The translations under genes were made by a program, and so were the position numbers. A stretch of 64,000 nucleotides of DNA from PNNG01 sp046291695 (GTDB taxonomy: Bacteria; Bacteroidota; Bacteroidia; UBA7662): assembly GCA_046291695.1 (NCBI GenBank), contig JBKBSO010000016.1, forward strand, positions 13,561 through 77,560, read 5' to 3'. Each line of letters starts with the position of its first letter. Position 1 is the first letter of the stretch. This document shows, piece after piece, positions 1-11,700 of this stretch. The notes beneath the pieces are model-generated. The model was not told where the DNA came from, did not search any database, and saw only the letters and a program-made list of their open reading frames with translations.

Positions 1-3000
1 ACTTGAGGAGCTGCCCTAAAGCGATCAGAGGGGCATCGGGCTGAGGTATTGCTATCGAAAAATCGACGCGTCTTAAAAATGCCGTAGTTTCTTGTTGCCG
101 ACCTGGCTGCGCCAGTTGACTTCGCCAACTTTCCAAATCGGCGTAGCTTAGCCCATTTCCGCTTTGATACAGGTTTACCTGATTTGCCGTATCGAGCAAA
201 TAGCTGTTATGTGAAAGCTCCATATTCAGCAAAGCGCTCAGCGCATGTGTAGGCATATAATAAATTCCTGCTAAAAAACGACTGGTATCACCTTTTGCAT
301 TATTGGCCAAGAGGTTGTTGTAAAACCTACGGTTGTAGTTGGTGGTAAAAACGATTGGGGCCGTTCGCAATCGCGTATTGCTTGTGTAAAGCCCATCTAT
401 GAAAATACTGTTATGGGCGTAGGTCAGTTGCGCGCTATTTTGTGTTAGATTGGCTAAATCGTAAACACCGGCTATTTCAAACCAGGGATCCAGACTGCTT
501 GAACGGGCTTTTGGGCCTCTGATTCCCCGAATCAGGTTCCCTGTAACGGTTGCCCCTGGAATATTTCCTTCGAAACGCATACCAGAAATCTGCGTTGTGA
601 GTGTTCCGAATACCGTCCATAAGCTGTCAGAACCAAAGTTCTGAATGATGTTGTTGGATACTTCCAAACCTTGACCCATGTTAAAAAAACGAAATCCACT
701 GGCCGAAGAATTACTGTACCAGCTTAGGCTCACATTTTCTACTCGGTTATGATGAACAAGGAGGGTATCGCTATGCTCGGCCGACAATCCGAAAATGGTG
801 GACCTACTGGTTTCGGTGGCATTCCCTATGACATTGTGGGCGATGGTGCTATTGGCTAGCCTACTCAGCTGCATAGCGTTTATTTGATTGAAAAACTGGT
901 TATGTGTTATTTCAATTTCACGGTGACGGTTAGCACCCTGAGCCGCGGCATGTATGCCTATGCTATTGTTTAAAGGTAATGTTGAATTGAATTTTAAATA
1001 GGAAAGTCGGATGTTGTGGCATGCTCCCCCGGTGGCAGTTAGCTGAATAAAGTTAAAACTTTGCGAACCAGAATACACCAACTCAACACTGCCTCCTCCA
1101 AGGCTATCTTGGCCCAAAAAAGCAAAATTTCTAAGGTTTCGAATGGCAAAACCAGCATTAGGGCCTAACAACTGAATTTTAGTATGAACCCCAAGGGCTG
1201 GCTGAAGCGTAATGGTGTAGCTGCTATCATCCAATGCAAGACCCTCTGTAATGTTTCCAATATAGGCGTGCGAGTAGGACGTATCGGTGAGTAAAAGGGT
1301 TACGTGGCCGGCAATTCTGGTGTTGCTTAAAATGGCCAAAGCCGATTGAAGGTCTGGAAAATCTCTACCAAGGCCTACTTCATAAGTGCCTGCCAGCACC
1401 GGTAAAATTTGATAGGAATACCTCCTTGAAGGTGCATGCAACTGATTACCCCCAAAAGGAAAACTTTGCCATTGACCGGCATTATCTTGATAAGCAAAAT
1501 AGTATTCAATTTCACGAGGACCATAGGGTGTGCCGTTTAACAAACTGTAATCGAATATAGCTGTATATTCATTTGCCGAAGTTCTATGTACCGTACTGTT
1601 GACCCAAGCACTATCCGTTGCGTATTTAAACCTCAGCAAGATAGGCACACTATCTCCTGCTTGCTGTGTGATGGTGCGCAACAGTACCGGGCGTGGGCCC
1701 AGTGAATCAACATTGCCCGGAGGATTAAATACAAGGATAGGTCGCTGGAAAAAAGGCAGCTCAAATGCCCCCAAATCAGTACTTGGCCCCGTTCTCGCAT
1801 TGCCCAAAAAATCTTCTTGTGCATCTGTTCGTAACGTACCTAAGCGACTGTTGTCGGGGCCAATTAGTCGGTATTGTTGTGTTGAATCAAGCTCAAATGG
1901 CTTATTCCAAGATTGCATATCCCAACTTGCTACTTGTTGGAAAGCAACAAACTGTCCACTCGCCAGCGAAGCATACCGGTGTGGGTGGGATAAATTGTAC
2001 AGATTTTCATTAATGCTAAGTAGCGGTGCAATTTGAGACGACCCCAGGCGATAAAAAGGGCTGGGATTGCCCCCATCGATCCACTGTAGAATATTGCCCT
2101 GTATGGTAATACCGTTGTAACGTGAAGGCAATGACGACATGAAATGAAACATGCCGGAATTAAACAATGGAATTTGTGCAGTTTGCAGCCTCACCGAATT
2201 GTATACAAAATCATAACTCAGGAAACCAGGCGTGCTTGCATTGCCATAAATGAAGCTTGCATTCCCGAGCAGGTCAAAACTTATCACGTTATTTGCAAAC
2301 AGGTTAACCGTGCTACTTGAACGGTTGAGGTTTTCTAATACAAACAAGCTACCACGCGCTGTTACCTCAATCAAGTTCCTGGTAAAAGCCACATTCAATC
2401 CATTATTGTGTAAGAACTGGGTATAGGCCCCACTGATTGAAACATCGTTTTTGACCACAGTATTTTGGTGAAAATTAAATCCATTCACCCCATTTAGCTG
2501 GTATATGCCTCCTTTAGCGCCATGAAACCTGCAATTAGCCACCAGCAGGTTGTGGTTAGCTGCCGATGCTGTATGTGTAATTTCGAGCTGGTATATGCCC
2601 TCTTGAAAATGGCTATTTGTGATGGTTAAATGTTGTACCTGATTGGCTCTAAAATTCGATTGTAAATTTGGTTGCGATTGGTAGTTATTATTCGCTACAA
2701 TGAACTGGCAGCTGTCGAATTGCCATTGCGTACTGTTTTGAAGTACAACCACGCCTGATTGCCCACTTTGTACGCCATTTCGTTCGAAGTTGATTTTAGT
2801 GACACTTACCCAGTTTGTTCCCGAAGCAAACAAGGCTGGTGCTTGATGCCCCACGATGGTAACACTATTAGCTTGGTTGGATGATGGACGGAGGTGTACA
2901 CGCCTCAAACTATCCGTTCCCATTTGCGACCCAAAGCTTAAAGATTCCAGGTAGGTGCCTGGTTGCAGCTCCAGGATTACAGAACCGGCGATACCTGCAT

Positions 3001-3994
3001 CGTTAAAAGCATCAAGGGCCTGCTGAATGGTGTTAAAATTTGCACCTGATTGCCCAACCGTATAAACCCCTGCGGAAATGGTTGTGTTTAGCACTTTGCT
3101 AAGCGTGTCGTCGTTCGCATTCGAATCGATTTGTCCATTTGGTAAAGCACACCAACTGATGAGGGTATCGGTTTGTGAAGGGCTGGCCAGTAAAGAATCT
3201 GAAAAGGTATATACGGCCGAAGCACCTGGCACCAAGAACCCGCTCCAGCTTTCATGGACCTGCTGGGTTCCCCAACGATAGCCCAACTGGAGTTGTAAGA
3301 GGGTATCGGGCGACATATTGGTGAAAGCAACCGCTACGGCATTATTGCCAACATGAATGCGGTTAGTCGCAGGCGCGATAATCTGATCGAGGCGTGCATT
3401 ATTTGGCTGGAGGTTCAGCAGGTCGAAGCCCATATTCCATTGCACATTGTCTAAACTGCCCGAACTGGCCGTAGCTGAGATCGCAAAAATTCTGCTTGCT
3501 GCACGGGTGACGCCCGATCCGGTAAATGTGCCTAAAGCGCTATTGGACGATACCTCAACGACCAAAGACTGTGTTCTGTCATAGGTAAATGGCTGATCGA
3601 GTTGAATACGGAGGTAAGGCCCAATGATGTCTGCCGCAGAAAACACCCGATTAGGTACGGGAAATACAACGGTGGTGAGGCTATCGACAAACTGATTGTT
3701 GGCAAATGAGCTGAAAGTAACTTGCTTAAGTTTGATTTCAAGTTGATCGACCTGTAAACCCGACGTAATACTGCCCAAGGCCCTGAAGTACAAATGGGTG
3801 ATGCGTCCGTTGGTTTGATTGTTTAAAAAGTGCCCCGGAGCATAAATGGTTTGAAGTTTACGAACAGTTGTGTTGCCACTCATGGGGTTTTGCGCCAGCT
3901 GCGACCCAATGGCAGCAGGGGGCACTGTTTGGGCAATACTTGTATGTTCTACAGCTAAAAGCAGTAAAAAAAACGTGACGAGATCCAAACGCAT
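1..3994 (-). CDS. Giant secreted parallel beta-helix protein (3' end outside window)
   Basis: The frame is open from an ATG at 3994 to the left edge, at least 1331 codons, so the protein is C-terminally partial here. It starts with a signal peptide (MRLDLVTFFLLLLAVEHTSIAQ). After about 300 residues of beta-sandwich-like sequence come two beta-helix modules, each opening with the same phrase (GVYTVGQSGANFNTIQQAL near residue 307; GTYEVGLGRDFPDLQSAL near 865). These are followed by short N-rich turns of the type (x)NNIIxNF. The arrangement copies that of the 2141-aa protein at 8724-15149, so the two are paralogues. A T9SS C-terminal domain is expected beyond the window but not seen. Probable role: surface or secreted adhesin or polysaccharide-binding protein; the substrate is unknown. 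It is transcribed divergently from the next gene, with 81 bp between the starts. Confidence 0.88.
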   Translation of the reverse strand, partial: MRLDLVTFFLLLLAVEHTSIAQTVPPAAIGSQLAQNPMSGNTTVRKLQTIYAPGHFLNNQTNGRITHLYFRALGSITSGLQVDQLEIKLKQVTFSSFANNQFVDSLTTVVFPVPNRVFSAADIIGPYLRIQLDQPFTYDRTQSLVVEVSSNSALGTFTGSGVTRAASRIFAISATASSGSLDNVQWNMGFDLLNLQPNNARLDQIIAPATNRIHVGNNAVAVAFTNMSPDTLLQLQLGYRWGTQQVHESWSGFLVPGASAVYTFSDSLLASPSQTDTLISWCALPNGQIDSNANDDTLSKVLNTTISAGVYTVGQSGANFNTIQQALDAFNDAGIAGSVILELQPGTYLESLSFGSQMGTDSLRRVHLRPSSNQANSVTIVGHQAPALFASGTNWVSVTKINFERNGVQSGQSGVVVLQNSTQWQFDSCQFIVANNNYQSQPNLQSNFRANQVQHLTITNSHFQEGIYQLEITHTASAANHNLLVANCRFHGAKGGIYQLNGVNGFNFHQNTVVKNDVSISGAYTQFLHNNGLNVAFTRNLIEVTARGSLFVLENLNRSSSTVNLFANNVISFDLLGNASFIYGNASTPGFLSYDFVYNSVRLQTAQIPLFNSGMFHFMSSLPSRYNGITIQGNILQWIDGGNPSPFYRLGSSQIAPLLSINENLYNLSHPHRYASLASGQFVAFQQVASWDMQSWNKPFELDSTQQYRLIGPDNSRLGTLRTDAQEDFLGNARTGPSTDLGAFELPFFQRPILVFNPPGNVDSLGPRPVLLRTITQQAGDSVPILLRFKYATDSAWVNSTVHRTSANEYTAIFDYSLLNGTPYGPREIEYYFAYQDNAGQWQSFPFGGNQLHAPSRRYSYQILPVLAGTYEVGLGRDFPDLQSALAILSNTRIAGHVTLLLTDTSYSHAYIGNITEGLALDDSSYTITLQPALGVHTKIQLLGPNAGFAIRNLRNFAFLGQDSLGGGSVELVYSGSQSFNFIQLTATGGACHNIRLSYLKFNSTLPLNNSIGIHAAAQGANRHREIEITHNQFFNQINAMQLSRLANSTIAHNVIGNATETSRSTIFGLSAEHSDTLLVHHNRVENVSLSWYSNSSASGFRFFNMGQGLEVSNNIIQNFGSDSLWTVFGTLTTQISGMRFEGNIPGATVTGNLIRGIRGPKARSSSLDPWFEIAGVYDLANLTQNSAQLTYAHNSIFIDGLYTSNTRLRTAPIVFTTNYNRRFYNNLLANNAKGDTSRFLAGIYYMPTHALSALLNMELSHNSYLLDTANQVNLYQSGNGLSYADLESWRSQLAQPGRQQETTAFLRRVDFSIAIPQPDAPLIALGQLLK

Positions 3995-4012
3995 GACTTC
4001 TGTTTTGAATCG

Positions 4013-4020
4013 CTAAGATA
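4013..4020 (-). promoter_or_regulatory. Candidate -7 element, leftward beta-helix gene
   Basis: TATCTTAG followed by CG lies 18 nt upstream of the ATG at 3994. It differs from the Bacteroidota consensus TAnnTTTG by one base, and the same TAnnTTAGCG form recurs at three other gene starts in this window. I saw no clear -33 TTG at the right spacing. Confidence 0.4.
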
Positions 4021-4030
4021 TTCATTACAA

Positions 4031-4060
4031 TTGGTCCTTATATTATCTTGTGTATTTTAG
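4031..4060 (+). promoter_or_regulatory. Candidate promoter, rightward beta-helix gene
   Basis: TTG at 4031-4033, 19 nt of spacer, then TATTTTAG at 4053-4060, 15 nt before the ATG at 4076. The spacing fits Bacteroidota sigma-A promoters; the -7 box has one mismatch to TAnnTTTG. Confidence 0.45.
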
Positions 4061-4075
4061 CGGAAACAATTTGCT

Positions 4076-7000
4076 ATGCGTCAACTCCTCAGTTACTTTT
4101 TAATCGTCTCAGGAGCAGTATTCGTACATATTCCCCATGCACAAGCACAAATTGACTTATCGATTCCCCCAAATGCCTTGGTTTTTCGAGTCGGGGCAGA
4201 CACTTCCCATGACTTTAGTACCATAACAGCGGCCTTAAATTTTGCGAGCACGGCACTTATCGACCAGCCCTATGTGTTTCTACTAACGGATTCGACCTAT
4301 CCAAACGATCCTTTTCCAATCACCATAGGGGCTCCTCAGCAAATGACACCACAAGGATCCATCACCATTCAGCCCGACAATGGCGTACACGTAATTTTCG
4401 AAAACCCGGCGGGCATCAACATCTGGATTTTTAGTTTTCACACCAGCCGAAATACAAAAATGTATGGTCGATCGCCAGACAGCACGGGTACTATCACCAT
4501 TATCGACCATTCGCCATTTAACAAACGGGTTATCAGCCTGTCGGTTACCCAAAGTTTGAGTAATGTAAACACCGAGATTTGCTACCTTACCATTAAGGCC
4601 ACGCACCCTAGCAATCAACTTACTGGTATAGATGGGGTTGGTGAATTCAGTCAACGTTTGGTGAATACTTTAATTGCCTACAATCGCTTTGAGGGTTTAA
4701 ACAATGGCGTACGCTTACGTCATAACTCCATGATCCATGTCATTTCTCCTCATATTTATAGGAACTTTTTTGGTGGCACCGACACCTCTTATTCGCATGC
4801 CACTTACCCCATTACACTTACGTCCAGCAGCAATGCTTTGGTAGAAGAAAATGAAATTGCTTATCTACAGAATTCAAGCAGCATCACTGGCATTCTGATT
4901 TACAATAGTGCAAACGCCATTGTGCTACGAAATCGCATTCACCACATCAGGGTTGCCAATGAAGCCACTGGAATTGCCACGGGTTTAAGCACCCATGGCC
5001 ATCTGATCAGCAACCATATCCATAGCTTTGGCTCCCTTAACCCTTTAGTACATGTAGCACAACTTACCGGAATAGATGTGGAAACCGGTGCCACCAATAT
5101 TTACCACAACACCATTAGCTTATCCGATAGCGGTAACCATACCCATGGCGCCATGTATGCCATTTCAACCCCTTTACAAAACCACCTGAGGGAGGTTGCC
5201 AATAATATCTTTGAGTTAAAATCGACCAAGCCCCAGGTAAGCAGCTATGTTTACTACGCACGGAATTTATTTTCTGCACAGCATTCCACCCTCAACCCTA
5301 ATAACAACGTTTATTTATTTACCACCGGCACGGATAAGGGACTTGCCAGAAGAATGGGCCAAGTCACGTATTTTACATTAGAAAGCTGGCGAAACGAACT
5401 GCAAGCCAATGGCAGTTCCCGCGAGTCTTTTTCATTTGCCGGTAACCCACAGCTTTACAGTTTATCCTCGAATCTCTTACCCGACAGCCTGCTGGCTGCA
5501 CAAATAAATGATATGGGCCGTAGCATACCGTTGCTTAGCGGCATGCTTAACCACGACCTTAGGGGTCAAAATCGCCCGGCCTTTGGGAGCAGCTCTCCCG
5601 ACCCCGGAGCTACAGAGTTCAATGCCGCTCGCAGCCGAGATTTAAGTTTACCCATCCTGCATTACTGGGACGACAACCTTCGCCAAGTCAATCATCACGC
5701 TCAAGCGCGTTCGATCTCCTTTTTGTTGTCAGACTCTGTTTCAGGCATATTCAAGGCAGAGATTCTGTTAAATTGTAACACCAGTAATTTGCTTATGCCC
5801 TTGCAGCGCGATAGTGGTACGGCATTTAATGGTTTGTGGAAAATTCATATAGCTCACCAGGCGCCCAGAGGCTGCTACCTACACCTGTACATTACCGATA
5901 GTACGGGCAACCGGGCCGTTATCCCACATCTTCATGCCTGGGAAGATGCCCTGCTTGACCTCAAACTGGGTGCTGATACCATCCTCACCGAGGCAGACAG
6001 CATTGTACTACAAGCAGAGAGTAGGGCACGTTACCCTATACGCTTTACCGAGTTTCTAACGGATAGCTCGGCACTTCCAGGTTCCTGGCCTGCACATTTA
6101 CCTGCAGATTTAACCTATGCTGTAGAGCTCACCCATTTTGGTACAGACACCCTTGATATTTCCGGCTTGGTGGTTCGGTCGGCTTTGTCGCTCGATTTTC
6201 TAAAAAGTTTCGAATTTCCAAAAGGCACCCTTCTGTATCCTCAACATGCCATTATCGTGGGAAATAGCGTTTCCGCCTCTGGCAATGGCGTTTACCACTT
6301 TCAAACCGATAGCACAGGCTACCGACGGATGTTCTCCGGGCATGAGTTTGCACTTTATGACCGATTTAACCAACAAATCGACTATCTGCCCATTGACTTT
6401 AATCCGCTAACAACGCACAACCTTTGGCACCTGGCCGACTCGTGGCACGGCGGTGGGCTAAGCTTACAAAACACCCAGGGAGCCGCCATGCATTTATGGG
6501 ATCTAAACCGGGCTGATGCCTGGCTTAATTACGGCCAAATGCAGCCTAGCCCGGGCCTCAATCACCTCAGCACCATCAAAATAGATACCGTGCATTGGCA
6601 GTGGATAGGTATTGCGAACTCCGGCAAAGCATTTGTTGAAAGTCCTCCATTAGCAGCCGGGCATTATCCCATCCGTTTACAAATACAGGCTGGAACCATG
6701 CATGCCATTGACTCCATGAATTTACGCATTTCGGGCCATGGAATAAACGATTTTATAGCACCTCAGATTAGCCAATTCAGCTATTCGCCACAATTTCATA
6801 CTTCGTGTATTTCATCAGGAAGGGCTATGGAATTTATGATAAAAGACACTGCCAATGGAAGCGGTATTGAACGGGTGGAGTTACTTCTTTGGTCAGATAG
6901 TCTGATATTAAGCCTTAATCCTTTGTTGGATTCCGGAACAGTGCAGCATGGTAAGTTTTTGGTGAATTTGCCAAGTCTAGCCCGCAATAGCGTGTATCTA

Positions 7001-8485
7001 CCAAAAATTTTTGCCGTAGACAGCTCGGGTAACCAGAGCGATACCCTCGTATTGCCTGCATTCACCGGCCGACAGTTTGAATTTGCGAGGCTGGGGCCCG
7101 ACACCACCATATCCTACAATACGCCTATGGTGAAGCACGCAGATGTTAAAAGCGCCAAACGCCGAGGATTGCAGTTTACAGAGTTCGTCTATGATTATGG
7201 CATTTTTGGAAGCCAACCTACGGGAAGTCTGCCTGCTGGATTAAGCTTAATCAATCAGCATGCTGATGTTGTGAAAATCACCAACTTGGGCAAGGATACC
7301 GTGCATACCGGAGGTATTCGTTTTAGCTTTCATGGACAAAGCACCTCTTTTAGTCATGCAGTTCCTGCCTTGCTTTTGGCACCAGGTCAGGATTTATACC
7401 TGGTAAGCGGTGGTTCAGTAATATCATCGCCTGCCCACCGGGTTTATCAACTCAACGCAGGATCCTATTTTAGCAGTAGCAGCAGTGGTGGTTTATTGTT
7501 GGTAGATAGTTTGAGCGGTGAGGCGCTTTCGGCTTTGGCGCTGAACAACTACAGCTTCCCGAACAGTTTTCAACTTCCTTTAGATGTTTGGGGAGGTGCG
7601 GCAGTACAAACCGGACAATCGGCCGGGTTATACAGAACGGCTTCACCAGCAACGGCAGCCTCGTGGCAAATCGCCAGCCATCAACAAAACACCCAACTGG
7701 GTCAAGCCGCCATGTTTCAGCTAGGTGAACCGATAACATGGCGATTGAACGGCCAGGTGGTGGCCATTGCCGATACGCTTCGGTGGTCAGCAAACCGATC
7801 TGTCGTACTTACCATACACGACACCAGTTGGTCGTGCAGTGTAGCAGACAGCCTTAAGATTACCGTAATCGGAGGGGATAATCCAGCCGATCTCGCCATC
7901 GACAGCATATTGTTCCCCAATGGAACCGCGGCAGCATATCAATTATTACCCCAAATTCGTATCATGAACCTGGCTGGAGAAAGTGTTTCACGGGTAGGCC
8001 TGCAAGTTATTTGGAATGGCAGTCTTGTGGGTTCTGATCTTATTCAACAGCTCCTATTTCCGGGCGATAGCCTCCTGTACAACCTGTCAGAAGCCATTGA
8101 TTTAAGCGACACTTCCGCAGGTTATACCTTATGCATCAAACACCTTTGGCCGTACGATACTCACCCTAGCAACGACGAGCTTTGTGTGGATATGCGAGGA
8201 CGCATCAGCACCAATATCCCTCAGGAAATGGCCATGCCTGCCTTAAAACTTTACCCTAACCCGAGCCGCGACCAGCTCTTTATCGAACTGCCAGCTATGC
8301 CCGATTATGATTTGGAATGGACTTGTTATGATTATCTCGGGCGCTTAATACCGATAACGCAGCCCATGGCCATGGGCGATGGCAAATGGCAATTATCGAT
8401 TGCCGCTTTACGCCCCGGGCAGTATCAACTCCTGGTAACATCCAAGGAGCGACGCTGGCATGCAAAATTTCAGCGGGTACAATGA
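4076..8485 (+). CDS. T9SS-secreted beta-helix protein with lamin-tail-like domains
   Basis: 1469 residues. A signal peptide (MRQLLSYFLIVSGAVFVHIPHAQA) is followed by one parallel beta-helix module from about residue 40 (GADTSHDFSTITAALNFA) to about 520, which ends in a DPGATEF phrase. Two lamin-tail-domain-like segments follow, at roughly 650-780 (FTEFLTDSSALPG) and 1030-1170 (FTEFVYDYGIFGSQ). The last 80 residues form a type A T9SS sorting domain (LKLYPNPSRDQLFIEL ... LRPGQYQLLVTS). It is therefore probably exported by the T9SS and anchored or released at the cell surface. It lies between two paralogous beta-helix genes. The sequence does not show whether it is an adhesin or a carbohydrate-active protein; I saw no obvious lyase signature. 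Confidence 0.9.
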   Translation: MRQLLSYFLIVSGAVFVHIPHAQAQIDLSIPPNALVFRVGADTSHDFSTITAALNFASTALIDQPYVFLLTDSTYPNDPFPITIGAPQQMTPQGSITIQPDNGVHVIFENPAGINIWIFSFHTSRNTKMYGRSPDSTGTITIIDHSPFNKRVISLSVTQSLSNVNTEICYLTIKATHPSNQLTGIDGVGEFSQRLVNTLIAYNRFEGLNNGVRLRHNSMIHVISPHIYRNFFGGTDTSYSHATYPITLTSSSNALVEENEIAYLQNSSSITGILIYNSANAIVLRNRIHHIRVANEATGIATGLSTHGHLISNHIHSFGSLNPLVHVAQLTGIDVETGATNIYHNTISLSDSGNHTHGAMYAISTPLQNHLREVANNIFELKSTKPQVSSYVYYARNLFSAQHSTLNPNNNVYLFTTGTDKGLARRMGQVTYFTLESWRNELQANGSSRESFSFAGNPQLYSLSSNLLPDSLLAAQINDMGRSIPLLSGMLNHDLRGQNRPAFGSSSPDPGATEFNAARSRDLSLPILHYWDDNLRQVNHHAQARSISFLLSDSVSGIFKAEILLNCNTSNLLMPLQRDSGTAFNGLWKIHIAHQAPRGCYLHLYITDSTGNRAVIPHLHAWEDALLDLKLGADTILTEADSIVLQAESRARYPIRFTEFLTDSSALPGSWPAHLPADLTYAVELTHFGTDTLDISGLVVRSALSLDFLKSFEFPKGTLLYPQHAIIVGNSVSASGNGVYHFQTDSTGYRRMFSGHEFALYDRFNQQIDYLPIDFNPLTTHNLWHLADSWHGGGLSLQNTQGAAMHLWDLNRADAWLNYGQMQPSPGLNHLSTIKIDTVHWQWIGIANSGKAFVESPPLAAGHYPIRLQIQAGTMHAIDSMNLRISGHGINDFIAPQISQFSYSPQFHTSCISSGRAMEFMIKDTANGSGIERVELLLWSDSLILSLNPLLDSGTVQHGKFLVNLPSLARNSVYLPKIFAVDSSGNQSDTLVLPAFTGRQFEFARLGPDTTISYNTPMVKHADVKSAKRRGLQFTEFVYDYGIFGSQPTGSLPAGLSLINQHADVVKITNLGKDTVHTGGIRFSFHGQSTSFSHAVPALLLAPGQDLYLVSGGSVISSPAHRVYQLNAGSYFSSSSSGGLLLVDSLSGEALSALALNNYSFPNSFQLPLDVWGGAAVQTGQSAGLYRTASPATAASWQIASHQQNTQLGQAAMFQLGEPITWRLNGQVVAIADTLRWSANRSVVLTIHDTSWSCSVADSLKITVIGGDNPADLAIDSILFPNGTAAAYQLLPQIRIMNLAGESVSRVGLQVIWNGSLVGSDLIQQLLFPGDSLLYNLSEAIDLSDTSAGYTLCIKHLWPYDTHPSNDELCVDMRGRISTNIPQEMAMPALKLYPNPSRDQLFIELPAMPDYDLEWTCYDYLGRLIPITQPMAMGDGKWQLSIAALRPGQYQLLVTSKERRWHAKFQRVQ

Positions 8486-8605
8486 CTTTAGCCTCCTTGC
8501 TCTAATCCGCCTGTTTCCTTGCTCAGCTACCTATACCCCCATCTTGAGCAACTTAGCTTTTGAATCCTCAACACAATCCTGCATTCATATTTCTCTTTCT
8601 TTTGT

Positions 8606-8637
8606 TTTGAGCAAATTGAATAAATCCATTAGTTTTG
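8606..8637 (+). promoter_or_regulatory. Candidate promoter of the 2141-aa protein
   Basis: TTTG at 8606-8609, 20 nt spacer, then a perfect TAnnTTTG box (TAGTTTTG, 8630-8637). This leaves a leader of about 80 nt before the ATG at 8724. The 238-bp gap 8486-8723 shows nothing else; short reading frames there have no family features. Confidence 0.5.
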
Positions 8638-8723
8638 AGCTACTCGATTTTACATGAAAAGCTACCGGCACATCCCTTGTTTAAACTTGCTTTCAAAGCC
8701 TTAGCTGCCTCACCAATATACTT

Positions 8724-11700
8724 ATGCACGGAAACACCTCCCTGAGCTTTCATGCGGCCAAAACTGGCTTGATTTTACTTATTATCTGTAGTTTTTTCCA
8801 TCCATCGGCCCGCGCCCAAACATTCTGGGGTACCATCCCCCAATTGCAGCCGCAAAGCAGCATGACGGGCATGATGAGCTTCCAACTCGAATCCAATACC
8901 GATGTTTACATCGACACCTTGTATTGCCGCATCCTCGGGAACAGTGGCAACTTCAGCGTATGGCGGAGCAGCACATCGCTTACCGGCCAGCCCTTTGTTA
9001 ACAACCCAGCACAACAATGGGAGCAAATTGTATCCGATTATCATACCAACAGCGGAGGGAACCTGTCGGGCGAAGGCAATGTGGTGGCCATCCCGCTCGA
9101 AGGTAGCCTGTACATGCCGGCCAACAGTCCGCAGCGCTTTGTTGTCTGGATTCAGGCAGGACAGATGCAATTTACCAATGGCTTCAGTACCAGCTTTCCG
9201 GTCAGTTTTACCAACGGAACATTGACGCTGTTGACGGGCGGGCAGGTTACCTATAGAGGGAATCTCGCCAGTCCAAGTGCCACAGCCAACCAGGTTAATG
9301 CAGCTGTTTTTTACCGCCCAGCCACGGGGCGGGATATGCGGCTGCTGCGCTTGGTGTCGCCACAAAACTTGGGTGCCACGCCTGCTCAAATCCGGATGCG
9401 GGTACAAAACAGCGGTGCGGATACCCTGTTCTCCGCCGAATTCAACTACCGCATCGATGGCGGGCCTGTGGTGGGCAGTGGTGTGGTGAATTTCCCGCAG
9501 CCCTTGTTGGCCGGCCAAAGCTTCGATTATACCTTCCCCAACAGCGTGCCCAGCCCTGCTTCGGGTCAAATGCAGCTGGAGCTCTGGCACTGCAATGTGA
9601 ACGGTCTAGGCCCTGATGCCGTGCCGGGCAACGACAGTCTGAGTCGCAACCTCTGCACTGGTCTGGCCGGCACCTACCAGGTGGGTGGGGCAGGTGCCGA
9701 TTTTAGTAATCTGGAGGCGGCCTTTGCCGCCCTCTATAGTTGCGGCATGACCGATTCGGTGGTGCTTGCACTGGCAGCTGGCACCTACTATGGCCCCTAT
9801 TTTTTAGGCCCTATTCCGGGCGACAGCAGTCTGGCGCTCACCCTGCAAAGCAGTAGCCTGCAGGCTAGCTCTGTGGTACTTACACAAGACAGCAGTGTGA
9901 CCGGTAATCCGACTATTTTCAACAGCAACAGCAACAAACGCATCCAATTCAGACAGCTGAGTTTTGTTAGAACGCGACCAGGGGTTTTAGATTTTCAGCC
10001 CATTGTTCATTTCGAATCGTTCCGGAGTAGGGCCGAAGTGAGCCACTGCAGGTTCATCGATCAAACCCTGTCACCCAGCAGTCTGAACATCGGCTTGCAG
10101 TTCCTAGGCAGCCATGGCTTGTTTGCGCACAACACCTTTGAAGGTTTTTGGGGGCCGTTAATTTTGCTTGGGCAGGGTAGCCCGGCGAACCAAATCATCA
10201 ACAACAGTTTCACGGGTTTTTTTGGTACCGCCATTCGGACTGAAGCGCAAGCGGATCTTCTGATCCGGGGCAACCAAATCATGGATTTTGCCGGTTTTGC
10301 TGGTACAGCGCCGGGCATCGTTGTCACGGATGTGGTCGGCTTGGAGCTTGCTTTCAATACCATCGGCGGTTTGATGAGCGGCATGGGCATTCAGATCCAA
10401 GAACCGATACAAGGTCAAAGACCAGCAGGGGTCAAGAGCCGCATTTACAACAACATCATCGATGGCCGGCCAGGGCTGAACATCAACGCTCAGAACCTGT
10501 CTTTGCGCTTGCTGAATATCATCGGGCGCACGGCCGCCACCAATGGCTTTCGCGATGCGCTGGAAATTGCGCACAACACCATCCGGTATCAAATCAATAC
10601 CACTTTTAGCTTTCCGCAAGCGGCGATTTGGGTCACTGGGCCTTTAAATATCAGGGCGTGGGATTCGATCAGTATTGTGAACAACCACATCGAGATCAGT
10701 CCCATCGACGGGGTATTGCCGGCGAACGCCCAGCTGCTCGCTTTCGGGCAGCCCCTCGACACCACAGCCGCTTACATCAATCACAACAACTACTTTTCGG
10801 CTGGATTACAAGTCCCTGGTCCGGTGCGCATCGGTTTTAATCCCGGGATCATCTACCCAAGCTTGACCGCCTGGCAGCAAGCCAGTCAAAAGGACGGGCA
10901 ATCGGTGGCTATGGACGCCGGCTTCGGGCCGGGAGGCCTGCTCATCCCCTCTAACCCTGCTTTGGACAACCGGGGCCTGCCCATCGCTTCTATCCCCACC
11001 GACATCACCGGTCAAGTCCGGAGCAGCACGGCCCCCGACATCGGTGCTGTGGAATTTACCGGCTTGTTGTTGTCGCAAATCAACCCCATCCTGCTGGGCG
11101 ATACCTTGCTTGGCAACAACCGCTGGGTGAGCGCAGAAATCACCGATACGCTGTCGACCCTCGTGCCCGGCAGCGCACGCTTGCGTTACAAGAAAAGCAC
11201 ACAGCAGAGCTGGCAAACAGATTCGATACCGCTCATCACAGGCAGCACCCATCACTTCCTGATCGACTACACCCTGCTCGGCGGGGTACAGTTGCTCGAT
11301 ACCATTCAATACTATTTTGCTGTGCAGAACGCTGCTGGGCAACTCACCACAGCACCCGCCGGTGGGAGCGGCACGCTGCCCGGGCCACTCATCGATCCCG
11401 ATTCGAGCTATAGCTATTCCATCATCACACAGCTTGCAGGCACCTATCGGGTCGGGACTTCAGGGCCAGCCGATTTCGCAACTTTAAGCCTGGCATCAAA
11501 GGCTTTCAACAGTGCGATTATCAACGGACCGGTAGATTTTATCTTGATCGACAGTCTGTACGACGCGGCAGAAAGTTTTCCGATTAACTTTCGTTACAAT
11601 CCGGGAGTCAGCGCCCAGCGCCCCGTCCGCGTGTTGGCCGATAGCAGCCGGCAGTCGGTGCGCATCACGGGCATTGCACCCAGAACCAATGGGTTGATTA

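Noticed and set aside
8460..8657. 65-residue frame after the 1469-aa protein
   Set aside because: It starts inside the previous gene, covers the promoter region of the next one and looks like random translation.
8775..9590. 271-residue antisense frame within the 2141-aa gene
   Set aside because: It lies opposite a clear secreted beta-helix protein in a GC-rich stretch; the sequence is low-complexity and has no domain. Other antisense frames between 10061 and 14583 are rejected for the same reason.
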